Below are positions 16,796 to 26,546 of a stretch of DNA of 64,000 nucleotides, in pieces. The stretch is from contig NZ_LT800497.1 of the NCBI RefSeq assembly GCF_900166635.1, positions 407,281-471,280 on the forward strand, read 5' to 3'. The notes beneath the pieces were generated by a model, which ran no database searches, was not told the origin of the DNA, and saw only the letters and a program-made list of their open reading frames with translations. The translations under genes and the position numbers were made by a program. Within the stretch, counting starts at the first letter, position 1; every line of letters begins with the position of its first letter. The DNA is from Oceanobacillus timonensis (lineage in GTDB: Bacteria > Bacillota > Bacilli > Bacillales > Amphibacillaceae).

Positions 16796-18043
16796 TTACA
16801 TGCGAATCCATTTCCAGATTTCTTTGGGGGTTGCATTTTTGCCATATAAAAGAATACCTACTTTAAAAATCTTTCCTGCCAGCTTCATAAATATATAGAT
16901 ACTTAACACCATAACCGCAATAGAAATGATAATCTCCATCCATGGCCAACTATCTAACAAGGTTAGCCGGATAAGTAATGTTAGAGGTGCCGTAAACGGG
17001 ATATAAGTGCTCACAGTGGCGAATATGCCCTCTGGATTACTGATAACCGGTCCAATAACTGCAAACTGCAGAAATGGCAGCATCATAACAAGGCCTTGCA
17101 GATTACCGGAGCTGGAAATATCAGACATGGTCGCGCCGACACCAACAAAAATAGATGCAAACATCAAATAACTCAACAGAGCAATCAATACAAAGAAAAT
17201 GGTTCTTGGTACAAATAGATTTTCTACAATCGGGATATCTGTCTGCCAAACAGTAAATGGAAGTAAAATAATGATAAAGACAGCGACCTGGATAAGACCT
17301 AACATAAAGTACCCGATAATTTTTCCCTGCATTAGCTCGGAAGGGGTTAAAGAAGATAAAATAATTTCTGCAATCTTATCTTTTTTCTCTTGAGATGCAC
17401 TCTGAAAAATAGCCATTCCTGTAAACGTAATAGAAAGCATAATAATACCAGCGAAGACACCGGGAATAATGGTTTCCCAAGGATTTTCTAAATCAATCAG
17501 CGAATTTTCTTCTATACTGGAAGGGGTTGATCCCTCTCCTTGATCTGTTCCTTCTACAAAAGTGATTGGTTCAAATAATTGATTTATCTCCTGTTGGCTG
17601 AGACCGGATGCTTCTGCCTTTATCATCTGTAAAGGAGCAGTCAGTGTCTGTAATTGCCCGGGAAATAATGGGTCAGACTCTTCACTGGTGTATGTGGCAA
17701 TCCGATTTTCTTCCAAGGATTGTTCATTAATAAATAGATATGCTGTATAAGGTTCATCAACCTCTGTTATTTCCGATTTAAGCATATCTGTACGCTGTAT
17801 ATCCCATCCGAAATTCTGTTCTCTGTTGATGGCTTCCATTTCTTCAAAAAAGCCAATATTTTCATTCACGTACACGGTCATATTTTCATCCGCGTCTGCA
17901 TTGTCATCTGAATCTGAAAATAAAGAACCTAAAAAGAAAAACAAAATGAAGATAGCAGGTGTTATAAATAGGCCAATGATAAATGTTTTGTTTTTTAGAT
18001 TCCGTTTTAATTCCCATTTCGCAACTTTCAGGGAGTTATGCAT
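16796..18043 (-). CDS. ABC-2 type transporter permease, NatB-like
   Basis: A 415-residue membrane subunit of an ABC exporter. It has one N-terminal helix (TFIIGLFITPAIFILFFFLGSLF), a large extracytoplasmic domain (about 45-215), then five C-terminal helices including the GVFAGIIMLSITFTGMAIFQSASQEKKDKI segment typical of NatB. B. subtilis NatAB exports Na+; homologues also move other substrates, so the substrate is tentative. The start at 18043 has GGAGGG upstream and overlaps the ATPase gene by 8 bases. Confidence 0.87.
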   Translation of the reverse strand: MHNSLKVAKWELKRNLKNKTFIIGLFITPAIFILFFFLGSLFSDSDDNADADENMTVYVNENIGFFEEMEAINREQNFGWDIQRTDMLKSEITEVDEPYTAYLFINEQSLEENRIATYTSEESDPLFPGQLQTLTAPLQMIKAEASGLSQQEINQLFEPITFVEGTDQGEGSTPSSIEENSLIDLENPWETIIPGVFAGIIMLSITFTGMAIFQSASQEKKDKIAEIILSSLTPSELMQGKIIGYFMLGLIQVAVFIIILLPFTVWQTDIPIVENLFVPRTIFFVLIALLSYLMFASIFVGVGATMSDISSSGNLQGLVMMLPFLQFAVIGPVISNPEGIFATVSTYIPFTAPLTLLIRLTLLDSWPWMEIIISIAVMVLSIYIFMKLAGKIFKVGILLYGKNATPKEIWKWIRM

Positions 18044-18971
18044 GTTGTGACCCTCCTTCCTGCGAAACCGAATGTTTATCCGTAGCAATATCAATGAAAA
18101 TTTCATGTAGAGAGATACGGTTAATATGTAGCTCCTGTACATCTAATGCATCGGGTAATTGCTTTAACCAATGATGCGGAATAACTTCTTTTTGCAGGTG
18201 AAGAATCGCATGATTGCCGTTATATTCAATCCGATCGACTTCAGGAATTTTTTCTAACAGGGCAGGCGGGTTCTCTCCCTGCAGGATACATTTGAAATTA
18301 GCATATTGCTTTTTCACCTCATCTAATGTTCCATAAATCACTTTCTGGCCATGCTGCATCATAAAAAGACGATCGCACATTTGCTCTATAAGATTCATTT
18401 GGTGGGAGGAAAGCAGAATGGCAGTGCCATTTGCTGCTAAAGAAGCAATTTCTTCTTTGAAAATTTCCTGGCTGACGGGATCTAGCCCGGAAAAAGGCTC
18501 ATCAAGAATAAGTAATTCCGGTTCATGAAGAATTGCACCGATAAACTGTACTTTTTGACTCATTCCTTTAGAGAGTTCTTCCACAGAAGTATTTTCTTTT
18601 CCTTCTAAATCAAATTTCTTCAGATACGTTAAAACGCGTTCTTTCGCTTTATCTAAAGGGTAATCCTTTAAATCTGCGAGGTATAAAAGGATATCCATCA
18701 CCTTTACATCTTTATATAGACCTCTTTCTTCGGGCAGATAACCGATTTTTGATTTCGGAATGGCTTTTCCCTTTTGGTGATGAAAATGAACTTCTCCACT
18801 GTCAGGGTACATAATCCCCATAATATTGCGGATTGTCGTAGATTTACCTGCACCGTTCGGGCCCAGGATAGCCATAATTTCTCCACGATACACTTCGAAA
18901 GAAATGCCTTTTAGAGCTTCTTTATCTTTAAAAGATTTTTTAAGATTATCTACTGTTAATAAAGTGTTCAC
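18036..18971 (-). CDS. ABC transporter ATP-binding protein, NatA-like
   Basis: A 311-residue ATPase that pairs with the downstream permease. It has Walker A LGPNGAGKSTTIRN, Q-loop GYLPEERGLY, signature LSKGMSQKVQ, Walker B LLILDEPFSGLDP and switch His LLSSHQM. The signature is the LSKGMxQK form typical of the NatA/YhaQ subgroup. The extra C-terminal 90 residues are the usual DUF4162-type tail. The start is taken as GTG at 18971 because AAAGGAG is 6 bases upstream; an ATG 18 bases earlier lies before that site. It forms a two-gene operon with the permease. Confidence 0.9.
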   Translation of the reverse strand: MNTLLTVDNLKKSFKDKEALKGISFEVYRGEIMAILGPNGAGKSTTIRNIMGIMYPDSGEVHFHHQKGKAIPKSKIGYLPEERGLYKDVKVMDILLYLADLKDYPLDKAKERVLTYLKKFDLEGKENTSVEELSKGMSQKVQFIGAILHEPELLILDEPFSGLDPVSQEIFKEEIASLAANGTAILLSSHQMNLIEQMCDRLFMMQHGQKVIYGTLDEVKKQYANFKCILQGENPPALLEKIPEVDRIEYNGNHAILHLQKEVIPHHWLKQLPDALDVQELHINRISLHEIFIDIATDKHSVSQEGGSQHA

Positions 18972-19221
18972 GTAAAAATCTCCTTTCACATCACAAGATA
19001 AAATGAAACGTGTCTTCGCGCGCGTTCATTCCAATACGTATGAGATGAATCTGTGATCGTTTTCCTTGGTAACACCACGTCTCGATTCAATGAATTAAAT
19101 AAACCGTTTTCGTTCAATCATCTTTCTATTTTTTGAACAGGATAGGCTGTATAGCTTCCACTCTGGTCAACCACGCCGCTTACCGACGTACAAATGTTTT
19201 CGATGGGACGAGTAAGCGCAG

Positions 19222-19440
19222 CAATGTTGTCAGGTTAGTATGACCGCTACGGAAAAACACTACGCTTTCCGCGGGCTTGAGCTCAGCCTCCTCGGAAAAA
19301 AGAAGTTCGCTTTTTTCCTGCGGGGTCTTCCCACTGCGCTTTCCCGCAGGAGTCTCCGTGTTTTTCCTACGCTGGTTAGCGTTATTGCTTTATGCTTGTA
19401 GCAAATATCATTTTTTGAAAATTTATTAACCTGACAATTG
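19222..19440. repeat. dispersed MITE-like repeat, copy B
   Basis: Same orientation as copy A. The left end is CAATGTTGTCAGGTTA. The right end is TTAACCTGACAATTG, lacking the two bases that would make the terminal repeats perfect. Compared with A it is shorter in the centre, where the GGGGCTGCGCTTACTCGCCC block is absent. GTAAGCGCAG flanks both ends (19212-19221 and 19441-19450). Confidence 0.85.
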
Positions 19441-19586
19441 GTAAGCGCAGCCTCAATCCCAAGACGTACTAGTGCAGACGTTGTAACAGCACATTTTTAC
19501 TACACGTCATGAAAAATCTGTTCTATCTGATATAACTATTATTTGTTGATCTATTTCAACCGTCTAGAACACCTTACTAGCGGAGG

Positions 19587-19700
19587 CGGACCGTTTTGAC
19601 TCCTGAGGGATTAGCACCATCTGAAGATACCCTTTTGTCAAGTGCTCTTCTTGGTAAAAGTTAGCTGAAGAGCGTGCCCCTAGGAAAGCAAAACGGTCCG
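19587..19700. repeat. second type of intergenic inverted-repeat element
   Basis: CGGACCGTTTTG (19587-19598) and its exact complement CAAAACGGTCCG (19689-19700) face each other across about 90 bases. The flanks also pair partly (AGCGGAGG versus GTAGCGGT). No gene lies within. The layout looks like a palindromic interspersed element. Confidence 0.5.
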
Positions 19701-20016
19701 TCGTAGCGGTCGCCTTACACTTTACCTTCTTTCCTTTGGCAACTGCTCTATGGAAGTAACAATCAACCCCTATTCCCATGGAAAGGGAGTTACTTTTTAA
19801 AGTGCGAAAGTTGAGTAATGAAAAAGTTCATAAACCTCAGCCGGGACAAAAACGGAAAATTCTTCTTATTTTATTGTACGAAACAATTGTTTATATGGTT
19901 TCAAAAAGTTAGATTATTTTGGGCAATTTAAAATTACAGAGAATACCTTTTCTGATAAGCAGAAGAGACACCGTTATTTGAAAATCCAGAAATTACCTTC
20001 ATCCTTTGTTCACATT

Positions 20017-20120
20017 ATGTGAAATAATTCACAAAAACTATTTACTTAAGAAAAACGGCATGGTATTATAAAAGTGTAATAAAGGATATCCTCTATAAAC
20101 AATTGTGAAATATTGAACAA
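20017..20120 (+). promoter_or_regulatory. doxX promoter with two Rex/FNR-like operators
   Basis: ATGTGAAATAATTCACAA (20017-20034) is one mismatch from a perfect Rex-type palindrome and contains an exact FNR/CRP pattern TGTGA-6-TCACA. A second, weaker Rex-like site, TTGTGAAATATTGAACAA, lies at 20103-20120. Between them are TTTACT (20041-20046) and TATTAT (20064-20069), 17 bases apart, a plausible sigma-A promoter. Both factors sense respiration state (NADH or oxygen). Confidence 0.6.
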
Positions 20121-20163
20121 AATATGAACTGATTAATTTATTAAATAAAGGGAGAGAGTGAAC

Positions 20164-20664
20164 ATGATGAACTTTTTAAGAACGAACAAGTATATTGCGG
20201 GTCTTTGGGCAGTTATTCGACTTTATCTAGGATATACATGGTTAACATCTGGTTGGGGCAAAATTGCAGGTGGAGAATTTGATGCAGGCGGTTATTTGCA
20301 AGGCGCTTTAGGAAATCCGGATGTACCGGGATGGTGGTCTACATTTCTGGATGCTGTAGCTATTCCGAACGCTGGCCTATTTTCAATCGTTGTGATGTGG
20401 GGAGAAGTATTTATTGGACTTGGGCTAATCTTGGGCATTTTCACAAACCTTGCTGCACTTATGGGTGTTGTGATGAACTTCTCTTTCTTACTTAGCGGAA
20501 CACTATCTACTAATCCGCAAATGGCCATATTAGGAGTCTTTATTGCTATTGCTGGCGCGAATGCTGGAAGATATGGTTTAGACCGCTGGGTAATGCCTTA
20601 TTTAAAAGGCACTTGGAATCAACGTATGAAAAAAGAGAAACACAGTGAAAGTTATGTAGCCTAA
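20164..20664 (+). CDS. DoxX-family membrane protein
   Basis: A 166-residue integral membrane protein with four predicted helices, the DoxX/DoxD fold. Early helix LGYTWLTSGWGKIAGG, the amphipathic GWWSTFLDAVAIPN stretch, then GEVFIGLGLILGIFTNLAALMGVVMNFSF, and AGANAGRYGLDRWVMPYL at the end are typical. DoxX relatives associate with redox or thiosulfate/quinone enzymes; the function here is unknown. Control by a Rex/FNR-like site fits a redox role. GTG at 20158 is an alternative start. Confidence 0.82.
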   Translation: MMNFLRTNKYIAGLWAVIRLYLGYTWLTSGWGKIAGGEFDAGGYLQGALGNPDVPGWWSTFLDAVAIPNAGLFSIVVMWGEVFIGLGLILGIFTNLAALMGVVMNFSFLLSGTLSTNPQMAILGVFIAIAGANAGRYGLDRWVMPYLKGTWNQRMKKEKHSESYVA

Positions 20665-20692
20665 CATGAGCTGATGAATCATATAGGAGATA

Positions 20693-20744
20693 AAAAATAA
20701 ATAGAGGAGAACGGATATCCTGCCGTTCTCCTCTATTTATTTTT
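20693..20744. terminator. strong bidirectional-looking terminator after doxX
   Basis: A perfect 22-base stem (20693-20714 with 20723-20744), A-rich on the left and T-rich on the right. Confidence 0.9.
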
Positions 20745-20841
20745 GTGAAACGGCCTGTCTTGTAAATTCTTTTCATGTTATTTACCGTGAAACTCCTGTA
20801 TAATAATTTAGTGATGACAAAATGAAAGAAGGTTGTTTGTA

Positions 20842-22032
20842 ATGTCAGCCCAGGCGCAAGCAGACTCGCAAAATGATAAGATTTTTTCACGAGACTTTCT
20901 ATATATTTGGATAGCGAACTTTTTTATTTTCTTAGGTTTTCAAATGACTATTCCCACTATACCATTATTTGTGAAAGACCTTGGCGGCAGTGATCAGATG
21001 GTGGGTATCATTGTAGGTATTTTTACATTTTCTGCTTTGTTAATACGCCCTTATGCCGGCCATGCGCTGGAAAGCAAGGGAAGAGGATTTGTTTATTTGA
21101 TTGGATTAGGCATTTTTGTCCTGTCTGTAGGCGCTTTTGCATTTACAGCAAGTATTTTATTTTTAATTATTATTCGGATTATCCAGGGCGTCGGCTGGGG
21201 GTTTTCGACTACAGCCGGAGGGACAGTAGCAACAGACTTGATTCCGCCCCGTAAAAGAGGAGAGGGGATGGGTTATTTCGGTTTATCCGGAAATATTGCT
21301 CTATCTTTCGGACCAAGTTTAGGGCTAACGTTAGCTGCCCTGATTTCATATCAGCAATTGTTCTTAATATGTGCACTCGGCGGCGTTATTGCTTTTCTTT
21401 TTGCCATGCGCATCCACTATAAAAAAGTGGACCCGGCACATTTGACGAAAGTAGCACGCTTTGATGTATTGGAGAAAAATGCATTACAACCATCGATTTT
21501 ATTATTTTTTATTACATTTGCTTTCGGTGGAATAGCTACATTTCTGCCGTTGCATGCGATAGAAAGAGGCGTAGAAGGGATTCAACTTTATTTCTTTATT
21601 TTTGCTGTATTTATCATGGTTTCCCGCCTTTTTTCGGGCAGACTATATGATAGAAAAGGCCATAAAGTAATTTTCCTGCCGGCCGTTGTGCTTATATTCC
21701 TGTCGATGCTTCTGTTAGCATGGCTGCCAAGCACGACCGTTTTATTAATAGCGGCAGCTTTATTTGGTCTCGGGTTTGGAGCGGTACAGCCGACATTACA
21801 AGCCTGGGCAGTCAACCGGGCTCCTGCAAACCGGAAAGGGATGGCGAATGCGACCTTCTTCTCCTGCTTTGACTTAGGAGTAGGAATAGGCGCTATTCTT
21901 TTCGGGCAAATTGCAGCAGCTTTTAACTATACATCTATTTATTTAACAGCAGCGGTTTCTATCATTATTTCGATGCTGATTTATATATTTACTGCCCTTG
22001 GAAAAACATCTGATAATGTAAAGGTGGGTTAA
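20842..22032 (+). CDS. major facilitator superfamily transporter
   Basis: A 396-residue MFS transporter with twelve predicted helices. Seen are GFQMTIPTIPLFVKDLGGSD in helix 1, the loop IRPYAGHALESKGRG at the usual motif-A position, and GVGWGFSTTAGGTVATDLIPPRKRGEGMGYFGL, which resembles the drug-exporter/arabinose-efflux type (YfcJ/YhhS-like). Substrate unknown. The ATG at 20842 is 9 bases after AAGAAGG. The gene ends 5 bases before the helicase gene and is probably cotranscribed with it. Confidence 0.85.
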   Translation: MSAQAQADSQNDKIFSRDFLYIWIANFFIFLGFQMTIPTIPLFVKDLGGSDQMVGIIVGIFTFSALLIRPYAGHALESKGRGFVYLIGLGIFVLSVGAFAFTASILFLIIIRIIQGVGWGFSTTAGGTVATDLIPPRKRGEGMGYFGLSGNIALSFGPSLGLTLAALISYQQLFLICALGGVIAFLFAMRIHYKKVDPAHLTKVARFDVLEKNALQPSILLFFITFAFGGIATFLPLHAIERGVEGIQLYFFIFAVFIMVSRLFSGRLYDRKGHKVIFLPAVVLIFLSMLLLAWLPSTTVLLIAAALFGLGFGAVQPTLQAWAVNRAPANRKGMANATFFSCFDLGVGIGAILFGQIAAAFNYTSIYLTAAVSIIISMLIYIFTALGKTSDNVKVG

Positions 22033-22037
22033 TTGGT

Positions 22038-25000
22038 TTGAAACAAATAAAGGATATAAATATTAAAAATGCATTTCCTGACAAATTTTACCGCCGTGGA
22101 TTAAATTATTTTAATAATAATAAAGTCCACGACCTGATGTACGATCAATTTAATGATACGTGGACGGCAACGGTACAAGGGACAGAAGATTACTTTGTAG
22201 AGATAAATACAGATAGCTTACAGGAAGGATCCATTGATATGCAGTGTAATTGTCCTGCATATGAAACGTTCGGATATTGTAAGCATATTATAGCTGCGTT
22301 ATTGGCGATACAGCGTTTTGAAAGGAATGATATCCGGCCTAAAGTGAATAATTATCGACTGAACCGGTTTATGGAAGCAATCAGGGGAACAAGAAACGTG
22401 ACGGAGAATACTTCTTATCAACAGCCGGTAAAGGTGGAGTATATTGTTAGCTGGTCTTACCTGAAGCATCTGCAGATTGAGTGGAAAATTGGGGAGAAGC
22501 ATCTTTATGTTGTGAAAAATGCAGCCGAATTCTTAGAGAATTATTTTAAAAAAAGAGAGCATTACTTCTCTAAGAAATTTACATTTCAGCCGGAGAAACA
22601 TGTGATAGATGAAGCAGATCAGGAAATTTTTGAGTTGTTATATCAAGTAAGCAAAAGTGCAGAGGTATATGATTCATATAGTTATACACGAAGAAATAAT
22701 GAAAGATACCTGACGATTCCGCCAGTACTGGCTAAAAACTTATTGTATAAATTAAAAGAACGGAAAACTTCCGTGAAAACACAACGGGAAGAGTATACAG
22801 ACATACAGATTGTAGATGGGGAACTTCCGTTTCAGTTTGACGTCATGAAAAACGAGCAGCATATATCGCTCCGGCTGCAGCAGGGAAATGCCATGACCTT
22901 TTTTCCAAACTATGATTTGTTATTTTTAGATGGTGTTTTCTATTTTCCAAAAAGAGAACAGATTCCAGTTTTAGAGGAGCTGGAAATGTTCCGTTTAGAG
23001 AATATTTACTTCGATGTGCCGACAGAACAGACAGATACGTTCCTCTCAGAGGTGATGCCTGCGCTTGAAACAGTTGGTGAGGTGCAGCTGGATGAGCGTA
23101 TTGCGGAAGAAGTGATTAAGGAACCGCTGAAAGCGAAATGTTATTTGGAGTTACAAGATGACGTTATTATTGGACGCCTGGAATATCATTATGGAACGCA
23201 TGTGATCGATCCTTTTCAAGGGAAAAAAGATTCTGATGTGATGCTGATCCGCGATGTGGATAAAGAACAGCTTATTATGCAGCATATCGAGGAAGCAGAT
23301 TTTAAATATAACGGCAGAGAACTTTATATGTCAGTGGTGGATGAAGCAGATCTTTATTATTTCTTGTATAAGATTTTACCTGCATTGAACCAGGATGTGG
23401 AATTGTTTTTATCCAGCGAGTTTAAGAAGCTGTTTTTTGATTATGAACCGCAGCCAAGCACCAGTGTCCGAATGGAAGGACAAAATAATTTATTGGAGAT
23501 TGGTTTTTCTATCGACGGGGTAGATGATAACGAAATTAATCGTGTATTGCAGGCGGTGATTGAGAAGAAACGTTATTTCCGTTTGAATTCCGGGCAGATG
23601 CTGGATTTAGATACAGAAGAGTTTGCTTCCATCCAGAAATTTTTTGACGGATTGGGAATGGATAAAGAGGCCGTACAGAATGGGCAGGTACAGATGCCTG
23701 CATATCGCGGCGCCCAGCTGGATGAGCTGCTCGATACTAAAAAACAGTATGATTCGAATTTCAGGGAATTATTAAGTCATTTGAAGTCACCGGAAGAACA
23801 AGTGTATGAACTGCCTGAAAAGCTTCAGGCATCTTTGCGTACGTATCAAAAGGTTGGTTATCAATGGTTTAAATCATTAAGCGAATATCAATTTGGCGGT
23901 ATTTTAGCAGATGATATGGGGCTGGGAAAGACGTTGCAAGCAATTGCTTATATCACTTCTGAAACAGAAGGAAATCCCGTCGGTCCACACTTGATTGTTG
24001 TACCATCTTCTGTCGTGTACAACTGGAAAAATGAACTGGAAAAGTTTGCACCGCATTTAACGTCGGTTATTTTAACAGGACAGCCAATAGAGAGACATGA
24101 ACGTATGGAAGGTTCGATGGAGAAAGATGTCTGGATTACTTCTTATGCGACATTGCGTCAGGATGTGGAATATTATCAGGATGTTCGCTTCCAGACGTTA
24201 TTGTTGGATGAGGCGCAGTATATTAAAAATTACCAGACAAAAACATCCCAAGCGATTCGCACACTCCATGCAACCAGGCGATTTGCCTTAAGCGGTACAC
24301 CGATTGAAAATTCCATTAGTGAGCTTTGGTCAATTTTCCAGGTTATTTTACCCGGGTTGATGCCAGATCAAAAGACATTTAAACAAATGGATTCCAGTAA
24401 AGTTTCCGCGATTACAAAGCCGTTTATTCTGCGGCGTCTGAAGCGGGACGTGCTGAAAGAGCTGCCGGAGAAAATTGAGTCTGTTCATATTTCCGAGTTA
24501 ACGGATGATCAGAAGGATTTGTATGTCGGTTACTTGAGAAAATTGCAGCAGGAAGCAGCGACATCGATGAAAGAAGATTCCTTTCAACAGAACAGGATGA
24601 AGATCTTAGCGGGTCTCACGAGACTGCGCCAGATTTGCTGTCATCCTTCAACATTTGTGGAGAATTATGAAGGGAAATCCGGTAAGCTGGAGCAATTGAT
24701 GGAAACAGTCGAGACAGCTATTAATAACGGAAAGCGGCTGCTTATTTTCTCCCAGTTCACAAGCATGCTGGAAATCATCAGCGGCCGGTTGGAGGAAGCC
24801 GGGTACGATTACTTTTATCTATCTGGCGACACACCTTCTAAAAACCGTGTCGAAATGAGCGAGCAATTTAATAACGGAGAGAAAGGTATATTTCTTATTT
24901 CGCTAAAAGCCGGCGGTACCGGTTTGAATCTGACAGGTGCGGATACGGTTGTTTTATATGATTTATGGTGGAATCCTGCTGTAGAAGACCAGGCTACTGG

Positions 25001-25190
25001 AAGGGCACACCGATTTGGCCAGAAAAATGTTGTGCAAGTCATTCGCCTGGTGACAGAAGGAACCATCGAAGAAAAAATATATGAACTGCAGCAGCAGAAA
25101 CGGGAATTAATTGATCAGGTCATCCAGCCGGGAGAGACGATGCTTTCTTCCTTGAGTGAGGATGATATTAAAGAATTGTTGAGCTTGTAG
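22038..25190 (+). CDS. SWIM zinc-finger SNF2-family helicase
   Basis: A 1050-residue Swi2/Snf2 ATPase. The N-terminal SWIM zinc motif (CNCPAYETFGYCKH, about residues 71-84) binds DNA or protein, and a long bacterial SNF2-associated region follows. The ATPase starts near residue 600: motif I DDMGLGKTLQ, Ia LIVVPSSVVYNW, II LLLDEAQYIKN, III ALSGTPIENS, then IV LIFSQFTSML, V SLKAGGTGLNLTGADTV and VI QATGRAHRFGQ. Its role is nucleic-acid translocation or protein displacement; bacterial homologues are linked to RNA polymerase recycling and repair. Start is TTG at 22038 with AGGTGGG upstream, as no ATG lies near. Confidence 0.92.
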   Translation: MKQIKDINIKNAFPDKFYRRGLNYFNNNKVHDLMYDQFNDTWTATVQGTEDYFVEINTDSLQEGSIDMQCNCPAYETFGYCKHIIAALLAIQRFERNDIRPKVNNYRLNRFMEAIRGTRNVTENTSYQQPVKVEYIVSWSYLKHLQIEWKIGEKHLYVVKNAAEFLENYFKKREHYFSKKFTFQPEKHVIDEADQEIFELLYQVSKSAEVYDSYSYTRRNNERYLTIPPVLAKNLLYKLKERKTSVKTQREEYTDIQIVDGELPFQFDVMKNEQHISLRLQQGNAMTFFPNYDLLFLDGVFYFPKREQIPVLEELEMFRLENIYFDVPTEQTDTFLSEVMPALETVGEVQLDERIAEEVIKEPLKAKCYLELQDDVIIGRLEYHYGTHVIDPFQGKKDSDVMLIRDVDKEQLIMQHIEEADFKYNGRELYMSVVDEADLYYFLYKILPALNQDVELFLSSEFKKLFFDYEPQPSTSVRMEGQNNLLEIGFSIDGVDDNEINRVLQAVIEKKRYFRLNSGQMLDLDTEEFASIQKFFDGLGMDKEAVQNGQVQMPAYRGAQLDELLDTKKQYDSNFRELLSHLKSPEEQVYELPEKLQASLRTYQKVGYQWFKSLSEYQFGGILADDMGLGKTLQAIAYITSETEGNPVGPHLIVVPSSVVYNWKNELEKFAPHLTSVILTGQPIERHERMEGSMEKDVWITSYATLRQDVEYYQDVRFQTLLLDEAQYIKNYQTKTSQAIRTLHATRRFALSGTPIENSISELWSIFQVILPGLMPDQKTFKQMDSSKVSAITKPFILRRLKRDVLKELPEKIESVHISELTDDQKDLYVGYLRKLQQEAATSMKEDSFQQNRMKILAGLTRLRQICCHPSTFVENYEGKSGKLEQLMETVETAINNGKRLLIFSQFTSMLEIISGRLEEAGYDYFYLSGDTPSKNRVEMSEQFNNGEKGIFLISLKAGGTGLNLTGADTVVLYDLWWNPAVEDQATGRAHRFGQKNVVQVIRLVTEGTIEEKIYELQQQKRELIDQVIQPGETMLSSLSEDDIKELLSL

Positions 25191-25198
25191 CATGATAA

Positions 25199-25230
25199 AC
25201 AAAAAAGACGGTTTAGACCGTCTTTTTTTA
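25199..25230. terminator. bidirectional terminator
   Basis: AAAAAAGACGGT pairs with ACCGTCTTTTTT around TTAG, between convergent genes. It serves the SNF2 gene and, on the other strand, the regulator at 25287. Confidence 0.92.
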
Positions 25231-25286
25231 GGTTTAAGAAAGCATAAAATGTTTAAGTACCACGTTTTCTTTATTTCGTACATTCT

Positions 25287-26546
25287 TTAGTGATTTAAAA
25301 TAAAAAGTTTTCTTGGTCTGCCCTTGGTGTATTGCCTCTCTTTGCCGGAAATTTTAATGATATCACCGGATAGCAATTTTTTGACAGTGCGCTCGGCACT
25401 GCGTTTGCTAATCCGGTAAAAAGCGGAAATATCATGAGACGAAAATGGTTCATTGTTCCGCTCTACAATAAATTGAATAAAAAGATAGGATAATTCATTG
25501 TTCAGACGGGCTTGATGCACCAGTGCATGAAGTAATTTATTCGTATCAATATTTTTTTGCCGGCCAATCGGGCCCATTTTTTCCTGATAGGCGTTAACCA
25601 GATAGCAAAGGCTGGCTTGCTCATGGTAACAAGCTTCCAGGGCTAAATAAGCGTTTTTTTGGGAAGCAAGCGGGTTTACTCCCAGACCAAAAGCCAGACA
25701 GACAGGACATCCTGCAAGTTCTTCTAATTCATAAAGAAGCGGAAAGGAACGATAGCTTTCCGTAATAACTTGAATCAGTTTGTTTGTTCCAATGATAAAA
25801 TAACCATTATCTTTATCCGGTAAAAGGATAGCATCATATTTTTCACAAAACTGATTCAGACGGTTTCTGACTTCCATATGCGTTGGCTGATGAATAGGGG
25901 CAGAATTCGTTTGTTTTAATCGAAAGATGCCCGTGATAACAGAATGAGAAGACTGATGTTTTTCCTCCCATGTTTGTACGATTTTTTCTAATGACTGGAA
26001 GATACATTTATCTGGTATGTGCATGCGATGAACGGGCAGCCCTTCTTGAAAGAGTTTGCTGTAGACGTCTCTTCTAGAGGTCAGGATGATATCTGTTTTT
26101 TGCTGAAAAAATAATTGCTTATGAAAATCCACCAGCTCTTGGGTACTTAACTGATCTTGCTTCTTATAGGAGGTGGAAATGAATTCGTATTCTGTCACCG
26201 CTATTTCATGTGCGAACGCTGCCAGCTGGACATCTTCGGGATAATCCATTGACAGGCATTTTTTCTCAGAAAATTTTCCTGCATGCAAAGCAGATGATAG
26301 AATGCTGTATTCATCATAATCAATATAAAAGATGGTTTGCTTATATTTTTGGTCTACATTTTCATGATAAGAATAATCCGTGAAAAGAAGTACATCACAC
26401 ATCATAGCTCCCGCTGTTTGATTCCATGTATCATCCGGTCCGGTTAATATAAAAGGAAGAACATCGATAGATGGGAGCTGTTTGGCTATTTCTTGTACTC
26501 TGTGCACGATCTTTTTTTCTCCATATACCCCTAGTTTGATAGTCAT
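25287..26546 (-). CDS. putative transcriptional regulator with degenerate GGDEF-like region and C-terminal HTH
   Basis: A 419-residue cytoplasmic protein not assigned to a named family. Residues 1-115 resemble a receiver or small-molecule sensor fold (LGVYGEKKIVHRVQEIA, CDVLLFTDYSYHE). The middle section, about 205-320, follows the GGDEF fold (ITGIFRLKQTN, DAILLPDKDNGYFIIG, CPVCLAFGLGVNPLASQKNAYLALEACY) but has no GGDEF residues. The C-terminus, about 355-419, is a winged helix: DISAFYRISKRSAERTVKKL, then a basic wing KERQYTKGRPRK. A similar degenerate GGDEF plus HTH layout occurs in CdaR-type regulators. Target unknown. A GGGGGAAATA ribosome site precedes the ATG. Confidence 0.6.
   Translation of the reverse strand: MTIKLGVYGEKKIVHRVQEIAKQLPSIDVLPFILTGPDDTWNQTAGAMMCDVLLFTDYSYHENVDQKYKQTIFYIDYDEYSILSSALHAGKFSEKKCLSMDYPEDVQLAAFAHEIAVTEYEFISTSYKKQDQLSTQELVDFHKQLFFQQKTDIILTSRRDVYSKLFQEGLPVHRMHIPDKCIFQSLEKIVQTWEEKHQSSHSVITGIFRLKQTNSAPIHQPTHMEVRNRLNQFCEKYDAILLPDKDNGYFIIGTNKLIQVITESYRSFPLLYELEELAGCPVCLAFGLGVNPLASQKNAYLALEACYHEQASLCYLVNAYQEKMGPIGRQKNIDTNKLLHALVHQARLNNELSYLFIQFIVERNNEPFSSHDISAFYRISKRSAERTVKKLLSGDIIKISGKERQYTKGRPRKLFILNH

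Larger units (their letters stand above)
18972..20163. other. 1.2-kb gene-free region with two repeat elements and a redox promoter
   Basis: No credible coding sequence. It contains repeat copy B (19222-19440), a second inverted-repeat element (19587-19700) and the doxX control region (about 20010-20120), each listed separately. The stretch from 19720 to 20000 shows no identifiable signal. Confidence 0.6.

Noticed and set aside
19564..19779. 71-residue minus-strand frame over the inverted-repeat element
   Set aside because: It lies across repetitive non-coding sequence, has no ribosome site and no conserved motif.
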